Assembly (NCBI GenBank): GCA_013298715.1
Contig: JAAFIQ010000001.1
Span: forward strand, 434,001 to 498,000
From: Bacteroidota bacterium
GTDB lineage: Bacteria > Bacteroidota > Bacteroidia > B-17B0 > Aurantibacillaceae
Direction: 5' to 3'
Length of the DNA stretch: 64,000 bases
This document shows, piece by piece, positions 35,956 to 45,013 of this stretch. The stretch's first letter is position 1, and the number at the start of each line of letters is the position of its first letter. The notes under the pieces were generated by a model. It was not told where the DNA came from and did not search any database. It saw nothing but the letters and a program-made list of their open reading frames with translations. The position numbers were made by a program, and so were the translations under genes.

Positions 35956-35963
35956 TATTTTTG
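35956..35963 (+). promoter_or_regulatory. -7 box TATTTTTG before the SRPBCC gene
   Basis: Exact TAnnTTTG match 18 bases before the ATG at 35982, in the short gap shared with the divergent AraC-type regulator, which could therefore control it. Confidence 0.55.
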
Positions 35964-35981
35964 TTTCATTAATATAAAAAA

Positions 35982-36809
35982 ATGAATAAACTTCAAAAAT
36001 CACTACTTCTAAACGGATTATTTTCTGGTACTTCTGGAATAACATTAATCTTACTGAATAATCAGATTGCAAGTCTATTTGAAACTAATAACTCAATTGT
36101 ATTTGTCGTAATTGGGTTTGCATTGCTATTTTTTGCAAGCACAATTATTTACGAAACTATAAAGCAACGTCCCATTGGTGTTTTATGGATTGTTATTCAA
36201 GATTACCTTTGGGTTGCTGGTAGTATTATAATTCTTATAATTAACCCATTCCAAATTTCAACAGCTGGCAATTTACTCATTACGTTAATTGCCTTAATAG
36301 TTTTGTTTATAGGTATTATCCAAGCTAATGCCCTATCAGAGTTAGATAGTCTAAAGAACGATACAAAAAAGCAACTTCTATTTGAGCGAATTATATCGGC
36401 AGATAAACACTCCGTGTGGGAAACAATATCTGATGTTGCAAACTATGATAAAGTTGCTCCAAATATAGATAAAGTGAAAATTGTTTCAGGCAATGGAGTT
36501 GGATTGGTTAGAAGTTGCTCTCATAAAAAAGACATTTGGACAGAAACTTGTACCATGTGGGTTGAGGGGAAGGCCTATTCATTTATTGTAAACACTTCTG
36601 ACCCGAGATATCCTCATCCCTTCAAATTTTTAAAAGGCACTTGGGAGTTGCAAGAACTAAATTCTTATTCAACAAAAATCACAATTTATTTTGATTTCCA
36701 ATATAAACGTAGCTATCAAAATTGGCTATTCCATCCCTTAATGAAAGGTAATTTTTCTAAAACTATACATGAACTTCTTGATAATTGGCAAAAAATTCTA
36801 GAAGACTAA
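35982..36809 (+). CDS. Membrane protein with C-terminal SRPBCC domain
   Basis: 275 residues. The N-terminal 115 residues form about four membrane helices (for example FVVIGFALLFFASTIIYETI). Residues 125-275 fit a polyketide cyclase-like SRPBCC ligand-binding domain: ERIISADKHSVWETISDVAN at its start, VRSCSHKKDIWTETCTMWVE in the middle strands and SKTIHELLDNWQKILED as the closing helix. This domain forms a hydrophobic cavity; ligand or reaction is unknown. It is divergent from an AraC-type regulator. Confidence 0.75.
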   Translation: MNKLQKSLLLNGLFSGTSGITLILLNNQIASLFETNNSIVFVVIGFALLFFASTIIYETIKQRPIGVLWIVIQDYLWVAGSIIILIINPFQISTAGNLLITLIALIVLFIGIIQANALSELDSLKNDTKKQLLFERIISADKHSVWETISDVANYDKVAPNIDKVKIVSGNGVGLVRSCSHKKDIWTETCTMWVEGKAYSFIVNTSDPRYPHPFKFLKGTWELQELNSYSTKITIYFDFQYKRSYQNWLFHPLMKGNFSKTIHELLDNWQKILED

Positions 36810-36853
36810 ACTTTATTGATTACTTAACTATAGAGCAAGGTCAGTTTAAGGTT

Positions 36854-37402
36854 TTAAATTTCTGAATACTTCCATTCACTTTTTACTAATGCAAATAATT
36901 CCAAATCGCTAAAAGTACGATTTATAAACTCGGCTTCTTTTAGTGTGCCTTCATGTTTAAAGTTTAAACGTTTGGGTATTGCCTGACTCCTATAATTTGT
37001 AGGGGCGCATTTAATTTCAATTCTATTCAGATTCAATTCTGCAAAACAGTAATCTATTAACTTTTTACAAGCCAACGTCATTATTCCTTGCTTTTGATAA
37101 TTCGTAGCTAACCAGTAACCAATTGAAGTGGTTTTGTTAGTCCAGTCTATTTTATGAAGCGAGATTAATCCCACAATTTTATTTTCTATAAGAATTGAAA
37201 AGTCTAAACCCAACTTTGTTTCGTAACGATTTTTGCAGTAAGAAATGAAATTACGCGTGTCTTCAATAGATTTTGTGCCGTCAACCCAAGGCAACCATTC
37301 CCTTAAATAGAATCGATTGCAATCTACCAAACTAAAAACTTCTAAGACATGAGATTCATTCAATAAAACTAACCGTGAACTATTATTCAGAGAAATTTCC
37401 AT
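36854..37402 (-). CDS. GNAT family N-acetyltransferase (RimJ/RimL-like)
   Basis: 182-residue cytosolic acetyltransferase. It has the RimJ/RimL pattern: an N-terminal region with YLREWLPWVDGTKSIEDTRN, a middle strand FSILIENKIVGLISLHKID, the acetyl-CoA loop YWLATNYQKQGIMTLACKKL (Q/R-x-x-G-x-G/A position replaced by QKQGIM), and NRIEIKCAPTNYRSQAIPKR. Related enzymes acetylate ribosomal protein N-termini, antibiotics or small metabolites; the substrate is unknown here. No operon partner: 26 bases separate it from the DoxX-type gene on the same strand. Confidence 0.88.
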   Translation of the reverse strand: MEISLNNSSRLVLLNESHVLEVFSLVDCNRFYLREWLPWVDGTKSIEDTRNFISYCKNRYETKLGLDFSILIENKIVGLISLHKIDWTNKTTSIGYWLATNYQKQGIMTLACKKLIDYCFAELNLNRIEIKCAPTNYRSQAIPKRLNFKHEGTLKEAEFINRTFSDLELFALVKSEWKYSEI

Positions 37403-37428
37403 TCAAGTTTAATTGGGCTTTAACGCGT

Positions 37429-38391
37429 TTAGTCCTCTAACTTCCCTGTCTTCACCCAGTTTTCAACATGGTATTGGTTCAGCTCAAAGTAATCTACTTT
37501 TTTTACTACAATACCATTATCAATATAATAAATGCGTGGCAAGTGCGCCGAGGCAAGCTGCACAAAACTTTTTCCTAAGCAAAAACTATTTGGTATGTTA
37601 TCTGCTTTTGTGTCTTCCAAAAATTCTTCTAATTTTTTTCCTTTATCTCCATTTAGTACAAAGTAAATTGATAATTCAGGATTATTTTTTTTAATGAGCC
37701 TGAATTTTTTTGCAGCAATTCTACAGTGAGGACAACTTAAACTCAAAAATGCCAATACGTGTTTTCCTTTTCTTAAATCTATTTTTGGAATATCTACTTT
37801 ACTTGTGTCTTCTGGGCTGTAGAGCAAATTTAACTCTAATGGATAATTTACTTTTTCATCTTGGTTGTTCGAAGTATAAGTGTAATCAATAGGTTGGTAA
37901 ATTAAAGTTACCGTTGTGCATCCTAAAAAAATAAACGAATAAAGTAATTTATTAAAACGTTTCAAATCCCACCCTTCCCACAAAAAATAAATGATTGCGC
38001 TAACTGCTATCATTACTATGTTTTTATAAATTGCTTGCTCGGGTGTCATAATCACATGCTCTCCAAAACAACCACAATTGCCTTTGTTACCGCTAGTTGA
38101 AATTACAATGAGTAAATAAATTATAAAGAAAAGTAAAATAGAAACGGTTAAAGGCAGAGTAAATTTTTTGAGTTTAAAATTTAAGATTAAAAGCGCTCCA
38201 ACAAAAAATTCTAATATTATCATTAGCCTGGCAAATACAGGAGCTGTGTACCAATTGCCAATACCAATATCAACAAACGAAAACTCAAATGTTTCAATCA
38301 CAGGTAATAATTTTGTGTAACCAGAGTACAAAAAAACCAAACCCATTGCAATAGAAAGTACAGAAGCTGTTATAATTTTAAACCATTTCAT
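37429..38391 (-). CDS. DoxX/MauE-type membrane protein fused to a thioredoxin-fold domain
   Basis: 320 residues. The N-terminal 150 residues carry four or five membrane helices of the DoxX/MauE family (FLYSGYTKLLPVIETFEF at the first loop). A conserved cysteine-containing loop (KGNCGCFGE) would face the periplasm. Residues 205-320 form a thioredoxin-like domain with the redox motif CPHC near residue 218 and a cis-Pro-like segment (HLPRIYYI). The layout suggests a membrane-bound thiol relay, with the membrane cysteines exchanging electrons with the CPHC site. Fusions of this kind occur in Bacteroidota. Redox partner unknown. Confidence 0.82.
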   Translation of the reverse strand: MKWFKIITASVLSIAMGLVFLYSGYTKLLPVIETFEFSFVDIGIGNWYTAPVFARLMIILEFFVGALLILNFKLKKFTLPLTVSILLFFIIYLLIVISTSGNKGNCGCFGEHVIMTPEQAIYKNIVMIAVSAIIYFLWEGWDLKRFNKLLYSFIFLGCTTVTLIYQPIDYTYTSNNQDEKVNYPLELNLLYSPEDTSKVDIPKIDLRKGKHVLAFLSLSCPHCRIAAKKFRLIKKNNPELSIYFVLNGDKGKKLEEFLEDTKADNIPNSFCLGKSFVQLASAHLPRIYYIDNGIVVKKVDYFELNQYHVENWVKTGKLED

Positions 38392-38417
38392 AAACTAACC
38401 TAAAAGTAAATATTTTA

Positions 38418-38960
38418 TTAATCATGTGTTATATATTTTTTTAGTTCTACCCAACTGTTTCCAACAAATTTTAGCACACTCACTTCATTAAATATAAAGG
38501 AAAAATTTATTTCATTTTTGTTTATTGCTTCCCAAACTTCGTTAAATTTATTTTTTTTCAAATCTCTAAATGCCAATGTTATGTGAGGTTTAAATCCGTA
38601 TGTGTTATCTTGTTCATTTGTAATTTTTAAATGTTTTTGTAAATGCCATACCAATTCTTTTTGATAATTACTTAGTTCTTTATTTGGTTTAATATCGGCA
38701 TAAATAACGCGTGGTTCAAAACTATTAAATCCGCTAACTTCAAGATGAAAACCTTTTGGTTTTTCAAACGATTCTATAGCCTTAAACAACTCCATTTCTT
38801 TATCAACTTTCCATTCAAAAGGTCTATGTAAAGTAATGTGAGCTGGACTTCTTAAAGGTCCCTTTAGCCCAAATTTTTCAAACAAATAAAATTTTATTTT
38901 TTCAATTTCGTCCAAATAGGGTTGCGGTAAAATAATGGCTATAAAGTACTTTTCTTTCAA
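38418..38960 (-). CDS. 2H phosphoesterase (2'-5' RNA ligase-like)
   Basis: 180-residue cytosolic protein with the two HxT motifs of the 2H superfamily: HITLHRPF near residue 42 and HITLAFRD near residue 126. These histidines line a shared active site that cleaves or forms 2',5'- or 2',3'-cyclic phosphodiester bonds. It resembles LigT/YjcG-like proteins; the physiological substrate is unknown. It is divergent from the sugar nucleotidyltransferase operon, with 57 bases between. Confidence 0.85.
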   Translation of the reverse strand: MKEKYFIAIILPQPYLDEIEKIKFYLFEKFGLKGPLRSPAHITLHRPFEWKVDKEMELFKAIESFEKPKGFHLEVSGFNSFEPRVIYADIKPNKELSNYQKELVWHLQKHLKITNEQDNTYGFKPHITLAFRDLKKNKFNEVWEAINKNEINFSFIFNEVSVLKFVGNSWVELKKYITHD

Positions 38961-38992
38961 TTTATTAACGGGTTTTTATTCGCAAATTATGT

Positions 38993-39000
38993 TATTTTTG
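38993..39000 (+). promoter_or_regulatory. -7 box TATTTTTG before the envelope operon
   Basis: Exact TAnnTTTG match 17 bases before the ATG at 39018. It probably drives the four overlapping genes 39018-43994. Confidence 0.6.
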
Positions 39001-39017
39001 TGTGATTTTACAAGTTT

Positions 39018-40028
39018 ATGCAAATTATTATTCCAATGGCTGGCAAAGGAAAGCGCATGCGTCCGCACACGCTTACAACTGCCAAACCACTTATACCAGT
39101 AGCTGGTAAACCAATTGTACAACATTTGGTTGAAGATATTACAAAAGTTTGTGGCGAAAAAGTTACCGAAATTGCTTTTGTTATTGGCTCAGATTTTGGC
39201 GAAGAGGTAGAAAAAAATTTAATTAAAGTAGCCGAAAGCCAAGGCGCTGTTGGCAAAATTTATTATCAGGATGTGGCTTTAGGCACTGCGCATGCTATTA
39301 TGTGCGCTAAAGATTCAATAAAAGGGAAAACCGTTGTAGCCTTTGCCGATACCTTGTTTAAAGCAGATTTTGTAATGGATACCAATAAAGAAGGTGTTAT
39401 TTGGGTTCAAAAAATTAACGACCCAAGGCAATTTGGGGTTGTAAAGCTAGATTCAAATAACGTGATAACAGATTTTGTTGAGAAACCGCAACTGTTTGTA
39501 AGCGATTTAGCAATTATAGGAATTTATTATTTTAAAGATGGCGATAATCTTAAAGAAGAACTACAATATTTATTAGATAATAACATTACTGAAAAAGGCG
39601 AATTTCAGCTTACTAATGCTTTAGAAAACATGAAAGCAAAGGGTATAAAATTCGAGCCAGGTCAAGTAACAGAATGGTTAGATTGTGGAAATAAAAATGC
39701 CACTGTTTACACCAACCAACGTGTGTTAGAGTTTAAAAAGGGAAAACCTGAGTTAAAAGGAGCATCTATAAAAAACAACAATTCACTAATTATTGAACCT
39801 TGCTTTATTGGAAATAATGTCGAACTTACCAATTGCATTATTGGCCCACATGTTAGTATTGGCGAAGGAAGTAAAGTAAGTAATAGCATTTTAGTTAACT
39901 CAATTATTCAAAATGCGGCAATTATAAATAATGCTAACATTAGCAATAGCATGGTTGGTATTGGAGCCGAAGTAAACGGAAAATCAATAGATATAAGCAT
40001 TAGTGATTACACCCAACTTGTTGTTTAA
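39018..40028 (+). CDS. Sugar-1-phosphate nucleotidyltransferase with left-handed beta-helix
   Basis: 336-residue cytosolic enzyme. The N-terminal nucleotidyltransferase domain opens with IIPMAGKGKRMRPHTLTTAK, the G-x-G-x-R...P signature. It continues with GTAHAIMCAKD, VAFADTLFKA and VEKPQLF. The C-terminal third (from about residue 250) has the hexapeptide repeats of a left-handed beta-helix (CFIGNNVELTNCIIGPHVSI). It couples a sugar-1-phosphate to NTP; glucose-1-phosphate thymidylyl- or uridylyltransferase is most similar, but base and sugar are not decided. First gene of an operon with overlapping ORFs, a gene order I recall as conserved in Bacteroidota. Confidence 0.9.
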   Translation: MQIIIPMAGKGKRMRPHTLTTAKPLIPVAGKPIVQHLVEDITKVCGEKVTEIAFVIGSDFGEEVEKNLIKVAESQGAVGKIYYQDVALGTAHAIMCAKDSIKGKTVVAFADTLFKADFVMDTNKEGVIWVQKINDPRQFGVVKLDSNNVITDFVEKPQLFVSDLAIIGIYYFKDGDNLKEELQYLLDNNITEKGEFQLTNALENMKAKGIKFEPGQVTEWLDCGNKNATVYTNQRVLEFKKGKPELKGASIKNNNSLIIEPCFIGNNVELTNCIIGPHVSIGEGSKVSNSILVNSIIQNAAIINNANISNSMVGIGAEVNGKSIDISISDYTQLVV

Positions 40029-41766
40029 ATTTAAACATCATATTTTTTTAATTCTCGCAGCAAGTTACTTGCTATTAAACGCATGCAAAGTAGCCAAAGC
40101 AAAAGGAACTGCGGGCGAAATCAAATCTGAAGTTAAGTCATCTAAAATAGAACCGGCTTTTGGAAATAAGTTTATTGATGGCTGTAATGCCCGAATGAAA
40201 CGCAATTACGATGAAGCGTTGGTGTTGTTTTTGGATTGTGCAAAAATGGATCCTTCAAATGCACCAACACGCTATGAGTTAGCTAAACTGTATTTAGAAA
40301 AAAACAATAATTTACTAGCATTAGAAAATGCCAAGCTGTGTGCCGCTGCTGACAGTAAAAATGAATATTACCAAATTATTTTAATTGATTGTTATAACGC
40401 AAACAAGCAGTACCAACAAGCCATTAAAGCAAGAGAAAATTTGGTAAAATCGTTTCCAAACAACTCCGAGTTCAAAGAGGATTTGGCTATTCAATACTCC
40501 ATTGCGGGCATGAATGATAAAGCACTCGCAATTTATAACGATTTGGAAGTTGTGTATGGAGTAAATGAACAAATATCTTTAAACAAAGTAAAACTATTTA
40601 AACGTCAGCAAAAATTAAAAGAAGCCGAGGCAGAACTTCTAAAACTAAGTGCAAGTAATGAATCTGAACCACGGTATTGCGCTTATTTAGCAGAATTTTA
40701 TGAGGAAAAAGGAGATAAAGTGAAAATGAAAGAAATGTACGACAAAATTTTAAAATTAGACCCAAACAACCCAACAGTAAATTTAGCCTTGAGCGATTAT
40801 TACTACTCAATCAACCAACCTAACGAAGCATTTACTTTTTTAAAACAAGCTTTTTTAAATCCGGAATTAGATGTAAACACAAAGGCCAGCATTGCATCTA
40901 CTTATTATAGCAGAGCTGAACAAAATCCAAAAAGTAATTACAAAGAACAAGGAAGAGAATTAAGTAGCTTATTTTTAAAAGCACATCCCAAAAATACAGA
41001 TGCTAATGGAATTTATGCTGATTTTTTAATGCTTGACGATAACAAAGTAGAAGCATCAAAATATTATTATAACGCGGCCTTTACCGAAAAAAACAACTAC
41101 CATGTTTGGGAACAATTACTCTTTATTTACCACGATTTGCGGAATTATGATTCGCTAGAAGTTGTTAGCACAAAGGCCATGGATATTTTTGCTAGTCAAC
41201 CAAATCCTTATTTTTTTAATGGTGTAGCCAATTTAAAATTAAAAAATTATAAAAAAGCGGCTCAATCATTAAAAGACGGATTGGAGTTTGTTGTAGATAA
41301 CAAGGCGCAAATGCTTAATTTTTATGCTAATTTGGGCGATGCGTATAATTCTTTAAAAGAATTTGAAAAATCGGATAAAGCCTTTGATGATGCGTTAAAA
41401 ATTGATGCAGATAACACAATGGTATTGAATAATTACGCTTACTATTTATCGCTCAGAAAAACAGGTTTAGACAAAGCGGAGAAATTGTCAAAAAAATGTA
41501 ATGAGCTAGCGCCTAACAATCGCAATTATATGGATACTTACGGTTGGATTTTATTTCAACAAAATAAATTTTTTGAGGCAGAAACTTGGTTAGGCAATGC
41601 CGTAAAAATTGGCAATCCAAACCCAAATATTTTAGAGCATTATGGTGATGTGTTGTATAAGCTTAATAAGATTGATGATGCTATGAAGCAATGGGAACTT
41701 GCAAAAAAAGCAGGCAGCACTAACCCGCAATTGGATACCAAAATAAAAACAAAAAAAATTGATTAA
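40021..41766 (+). CDS. TPR-repeat lipoprotein
   Basis: About 581 residues. I place the start at TTG 40021 (FKFKHHIFLILAASYLLLNAC, lipobox LLNAC); GTG 40003 and TTG 40018 are in-frame alternatives, all overlapping the end of the preceding gene. The mature protein is a long array of tetratricopeptide repeats, for example EALVLFLDCAKMDPSNAPTR, FYEEKGDKVKMKEMYDKILK and YNSLKEFEKSDKAFDDALKI. This is a helical scaffold for protein contacts on the periplasmic face of a membrane. Its place between a sugar-activating enzyme and cell-wall proteins suggests an envelope-assembly role; this is inference. Confidence 0.88.
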   Translation: MFKFKHHIFLILAASYLLLNACKVAKAKGTAGEIKSEVKSSKIEPAFGNKFIDGCNARMKRNYDEALVLFLDCAKMDPSNAPTRYELAKLYLEKNNNLLALENAKLCAAADSKNEYYQIILIDCYNANKQYQQAIKARENLVKSFPNNSEFKEDLAIQYSIAGMNDKALAIYNDLEVVYGVNEQISLNKVKLFKRQQKLKEAEAELLKLSASNESEPRYCAYLAEFYEEKGDKVKMKEMYDKILKLDPNNPTVNLALSDYYYSINQPNEAFTFLKQAFLNPELDVNTKASIASTYYSRAEQNPKSNYKEQGRELSSLFLKAHPKNTDANGIYADFLMLDDNKVEASKYYYNAAFTEKNNYHVWEQLLFIYHDLRNYDSLEVVSTKAMDIFASQPNPYFFNGVANLKLKNYKKAAQSLKDGLEFVVDNKAQMLNFYANLGDAYNSLKEFEKSDKAFDDALKIDADNTMVLNNYAYYLSLRKTGLDKAEKLSKKCNELAPNNRNYMDTYGWILFQQNKFFEAETWLGNAVKIGNPNPNILEHYGDVLYKLNKIDDAMKQWELAKKAGSTNPQLDTKIKTKKID

Positions 41767-42631
41767 TAAAATAAAATATCTTCTTGCAATAAGTTTGTTG
41801 TTTGGTGTGTGGGCTTGTAAATCAAAAAAGAATACGCAGCAAACGCCTACCACTGTTGTAACACCCACCGATACCTTACAAGGTAAATGCCGTTTAGATT
41901 TTAAAAACGGAAAAGCGCTCAGCAAATATGTAAAAGAAAATGAATTTACCTATAAATGGGTTTACGCTAAAGCAAATGTAGAAAGCAACATTGATAACGA
42001 AGAAAATTCGTTTGATGTAAAAGTGCGTGCGAGATATGATAGCGCTATCTTTATTACTATTGAGAAACTATCTATTGATGTTGCAAAAATATTAATCACC
42101 AAAGATTCAGTTAAAGTAAGAATTGATGTTAAAAAACAATATTTTAAAGGTGATTTTAAATTTTTAAACGAGGTCTTAAATACCGATATTGACTTTGAAG
42201 TGCTGCAAGCAGTAATGTTTGGTAATAGCGCAGAGTTTCTTGACGATGAAACTTCATTAAAAGGTGTAACCAATCGTACGGATTGCGTTTATATGTTAAG
42301 TACCGAGCGCAAACGCCGTCTGCGCCGCATACAAGCTGGCGATAACCCAATTAAAAAAGAGCTACAAACACTAACACTTAATCCTGAAAATTTTAAAATA
42401 CTTAAAAACGAATTTATTGACCCTCTAACTAATCGCATTTTTTTGGCTAATTACAGTAATTTCACGCAAAAAGATAGTGTTTATGCACCATACCATGTTA
42501 ATATTGACATACTAGCCGAGAAAAAAGCAAAGGTAAAAATTGAGTATGTTCGCATAGAGAAAAATGTTCCACAAAAAATACAACTCAATATTCCAAAAAG
42601 CTACGACGCTATTGAAATTAAAAAGAAATAA
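41759..42631 (+). CDS. DUF4292 family lipoprotein
   Basis: 290 residues with a TTG start overlapping the preceding stop by 8 bases. The signal peptide (KIKYLLAISLLFGVWAC) places the lipobox cysteine at residue 20, followed by a Lys/Thr linker. The mature part has long beta strands (NSFDVKVRARYDSAIFITIE, VRIDVKKQYFKGDFKFLNEV) consistent with a LolA/LolB-like half-barrel, as proposed for DUF4292. It could carry or insert lipids or lipoproteins at the outer membrane, but no activity has been assigned. It overlaps the next gene's start, so it is translationally coupled. Confidence 0.85.
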   Translation: MINKIKYLLAISLLFGVWACKSKKNTQQTPTTVVTPTDTLQGKCRLDFKNGKALSKYVKENEFTYKWVYAKANVESNIDNEENSFDVKVRARYDSAIFITIEKLSIDVAKILITKDSVKVRIDVKKQYFKGDFKFLNEVLNTDIDFEVLQAVMFGNSAEFLDDETSLKGVTNRTDCVYMLSTERKRRLRRIQAGDNPIKKELQTLTLNPENFKILKNEFIDPLTNRIFLANYSNFTQKDSVYAPYHVNIDILAEKKAKVKIEYVRIEKNVPQKIQLNIPKSYDAIEIKKK

Positions 42632-43994
42632 TTTTCTTTTTTTGGTAATATTTATTTTCGCACTTTTCTCTTCATCTCCTCTTTCAGCTCAAACCGGAAG
42701 TAAAACTTCAAAAAAAGATTTAGAGAATAAAAAATCTAAATTAAACGATGAGATAAAAGAAATTAACACCATGATTAATGAAACTAAAGCTAACAAAAAG
42801 TCAAGCTTAGGAGCCTTGGTAAACATTAACATGAAAATTGAATTACGCCAGGAGCTAATAAATACAATAAATTCCGAAATTGCTGAACTTAACAAACAAA
42901 TAAAACAGAACGAGTTTCGAAACGATAATCTTAAAGCGAGTTTAATAAAATTAAAATCAGATTACAGCAAAATGATTTTACATGCACAACGTAATCAAGA
43001 TACGTATAACAAACTTCTATTTATTTTTTCGGCAGATAATTTTAACCAAGCCTACGTTCGCCTAAAGTATATGCAGCAGTATAATGAGTTTAGAAAAAAA
43101 CAAGCCATTGAAATAGTAAATACCCAAAGCGAACTTTTAAAAAATTTAAACGAGCTACGCTCTCAAAAACATGAAAAAAATGTTTTATTAGGGAATGAAC
43201 AAGACGAAAAGGAATTATTAAATTCTGAAAAAGTTGAGCACGAACAAGTGTTAACAAGCTTACAACAAAAAGAAAAAGAATTAAAACAGGAGTTAGAAAA
43301 AAAGAAACAAGATGCCATTGCCTTACAAGTTGCTATTAAAAAATTAATTGCAGAAGAAATAAAACGCAAAGCCGAAGAGGCAGCTAAGCAAGCCATGGCA
43401 GATGCTGCAGCAAAAAAAGCAAAACTTGATGCAGAGAAAAAAGCCAAGAAAGATAAAAAAGGAAACATAAAAACTACTGAGCCTAAAGAAAATAAAGCAG
43501 AAGCAATTGTAGATGTAAAGCCAGAAAAAAAGGAAAATTTATTTATGCCAGAACTTACCGCTGAGGCAGAAGCCCTGAGTGATGATTTTGAAAATAACAG
43601 AGGTAAACTACCTTGGCCAGTAGCTAAGGGGTTAATTTGTGAGCCTTACGGCGAACACGAGCACCCGTTAATTAAAGGCTTTATGGTGGTTAATAACGGT
43701 GTGGAGATGTGTGTAACCAAAGGAACACAAGCAAGGGCAATATTTGCAGGGGAGGTTACAGGCATTACAATAGCACCAAATGGTAGTAAATTAGTAATTG
43801 TAAGGCATGGCGAGTACTTAAGCGTTTACACCAACCTCAGCGATGTACTAGTAAAAACCGGACAAAAAATTGCGGTAAAACAAGCTATTGGCACCATCAT
43901 GTTTAATGAAGATGATGCCAAGGCCAGCATGAATTTTCAAATTTGGAAAGGACAACGCACCATGGATCCAAGCGGCTGGTTGTTTAGTAGGTAA
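42612..43994 (+). CDS. EnvC-like murein hydrolase activator with degenerate LytM domain
   Basis: About 460 residues from TTG 42612, which begins directly with a signal peptide (KLKRNNFLFLVIFIFALFSS ending PLSAQ); an upstream ATG at 42564 would bury that signal behind 16 residues and overlap the preceding gene by 68 bases. Then come a long coiled coil (residues 30-260), a Lys/Ala/Glu-rich linker, and a LytM/M23 domain (about 335-460). The zinc ligands of active M23 enzymes are missing: the HxGxD position reads NNGVEM, and the HxH position reads MNFQIW. It should therefore activate an amidase rather than cut peptidoglycan, as EnvC does in E. coli. Last gene of the envelope operon. Confidence 0.88.
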   Translation: MKLKRNNFLFLVIFIFALFSSSPLSAQTGSKTSKKDLENKKSKLNDEIKEINTMINETKANKKSSLGALVNINMKIELRQELINTINSEIAELNKQIKQNEFRNDNLKASLIKLKSDYSKMILHAQRNQDTYNKLLFIFSADNFNQAYVRLKYMQQYNEFRKKQAIEIVNTQSELLKNLNELRSQKHEKNVLLGNEQDEKELLNSEKVEHEQVLTSLQQKEKELKQELEKKKQDAIALQVAIKKLIAEEIKRKAEEAAKQAMADAAAKKAKLDAEKKAKKDKKGNIKTTEPKENKAEAIVDVKPEKKENLFMPELTAEAEALSDDFENNRGKLPWPVAKGLICEPYGEHEHPLIKGFMVVNNGVEMCVTKGTQARAIFAGEVTGITIAPNGSKLVIVRHGEYLSVYTNLSDVLVKTGQKIAVKQAIGTIMFNEDDAKASMNFQIWKGQRTMDPSGWLFSR

Positions 43995-44036
43995 GAATTT
44001 TTTGAAATTAATTGAAAATTATAAAACCGACACAAA

Positions 44037-44914
44037 ATGCGACTTCGTTTATACTTAGTTTTTATAGTTGTACTTTTTTCATGCGATGAGCCAATTGTTC
44101 AAAAAGCACCTATTGACAAACTAGCATACGAATTCTGTGCTACTTTAAAAAAAACGATAAAGAAAAATTTAAGAACTATTTTTCGTCAGACGCAATAAGT
44201 AAGGTATCGGTTGGTCAGTTTGATTATGTTTACAATAATGCTGTTGCCGCAGTAAATGATTATGAATTACCTTCCTTTGATTATTGGAAAGAATATAGAA
44301 CCTTTTTTAATCATGATAGTTTGAATAGAATTATTAGAATAGGAATTCCATTTATTGCCAAAGCAACAACTTCTCAGCCTAAAGCCTACTTTATGCTTCG
44401 TTATAATCCAGAAATGAAGTTTGATGCGTTGAACCTAACGCCTCTGCCGAAGTCCAAAGACCTACCAGATCGAATGTTTCCAAATAGAAAAGAAAAATTT
44501 GAGTTTACAGAGAAGGACTTAGTAAGTATAAGAGTTTATTTTCTTCCTGGACCAAACCCAAAGGCCGATCAATCAAAATCTATCTTGTTCAAAAACTTAG
44601 ATTTCACTCCAGAGATAATATCCGATTTTAAAAATGTGATAGATATCCTAAATTCTTCAAAAATTACATCCTCGGAAAAAGGGGAGATTCAGGAGCAAAA
44701 AAACACCAATGATTTAAAAGCAATAATTTACCAATTTAAAGACGGAAATGAAACCATCAATCTTAGTGTACTTAACCCAAGTCAATTAGAAAAATATGTT
44801 GAAGTAAATACTTTCTATATTGTAAATGCCGCTATTCACTATCAAATTTCTGATACGGACAAAATAAAAATTCAAACACAGCTTAATAAAATTATTTCAA
44901 AATACTTGAAATGA
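44037..44914 (+). pseudogene. Lipoprotein gene with a -1 frameshift at a poly(A) run
   Basis: ATG 44037 begins RLRLYLVFIVVLFSCDEPIV, a good lipoprotein signal (Cys16), but this frame stops at 44196 after 53 codons. The -1 frame is open from at least 44141 to the stop at 44914. It continues the protein (YFKKNDKEKFKNYFSSDAIS and onward), so the two parts together would give about 292 residues. The switch falls in T3A8 (44144-44154), which contains TTTAAAA in the zero frame, a possible slippery site. A one-base deletion, an assembly error in the homopolymer, or programmed frameshifting could each explain it. The ATG at 44321 is not a natural start. I recognise no domain. Confidence 0.75.
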
Positions 44915-45013
44915 ATTTCAGTTCAGTAATGAAATGATTAATATTTCTGATTATATATTGATTTGAAAAAGCGGAATAGTAAAACTTTTAAAGTATTCTA
45001 TGAATAAAAAACC

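Noticed and set aside
44037-44198. A separate 53-codon lipoprotein gene
   Set aside because: Its signal peptide joins naturally to the -1 frame that follows, and the second half of the short frame (after the A-run) is not protein-like. It is better read as the start of a frameshifted gene.
44321-44914. Independent 197-residue protein starting at ATG 44321
   Set aside because: The frame is open and protein-like for at least 180 bases upstream of this ATG and lacks a signal without it; it is the 3' part of the frameshifted lipoprotein gene.
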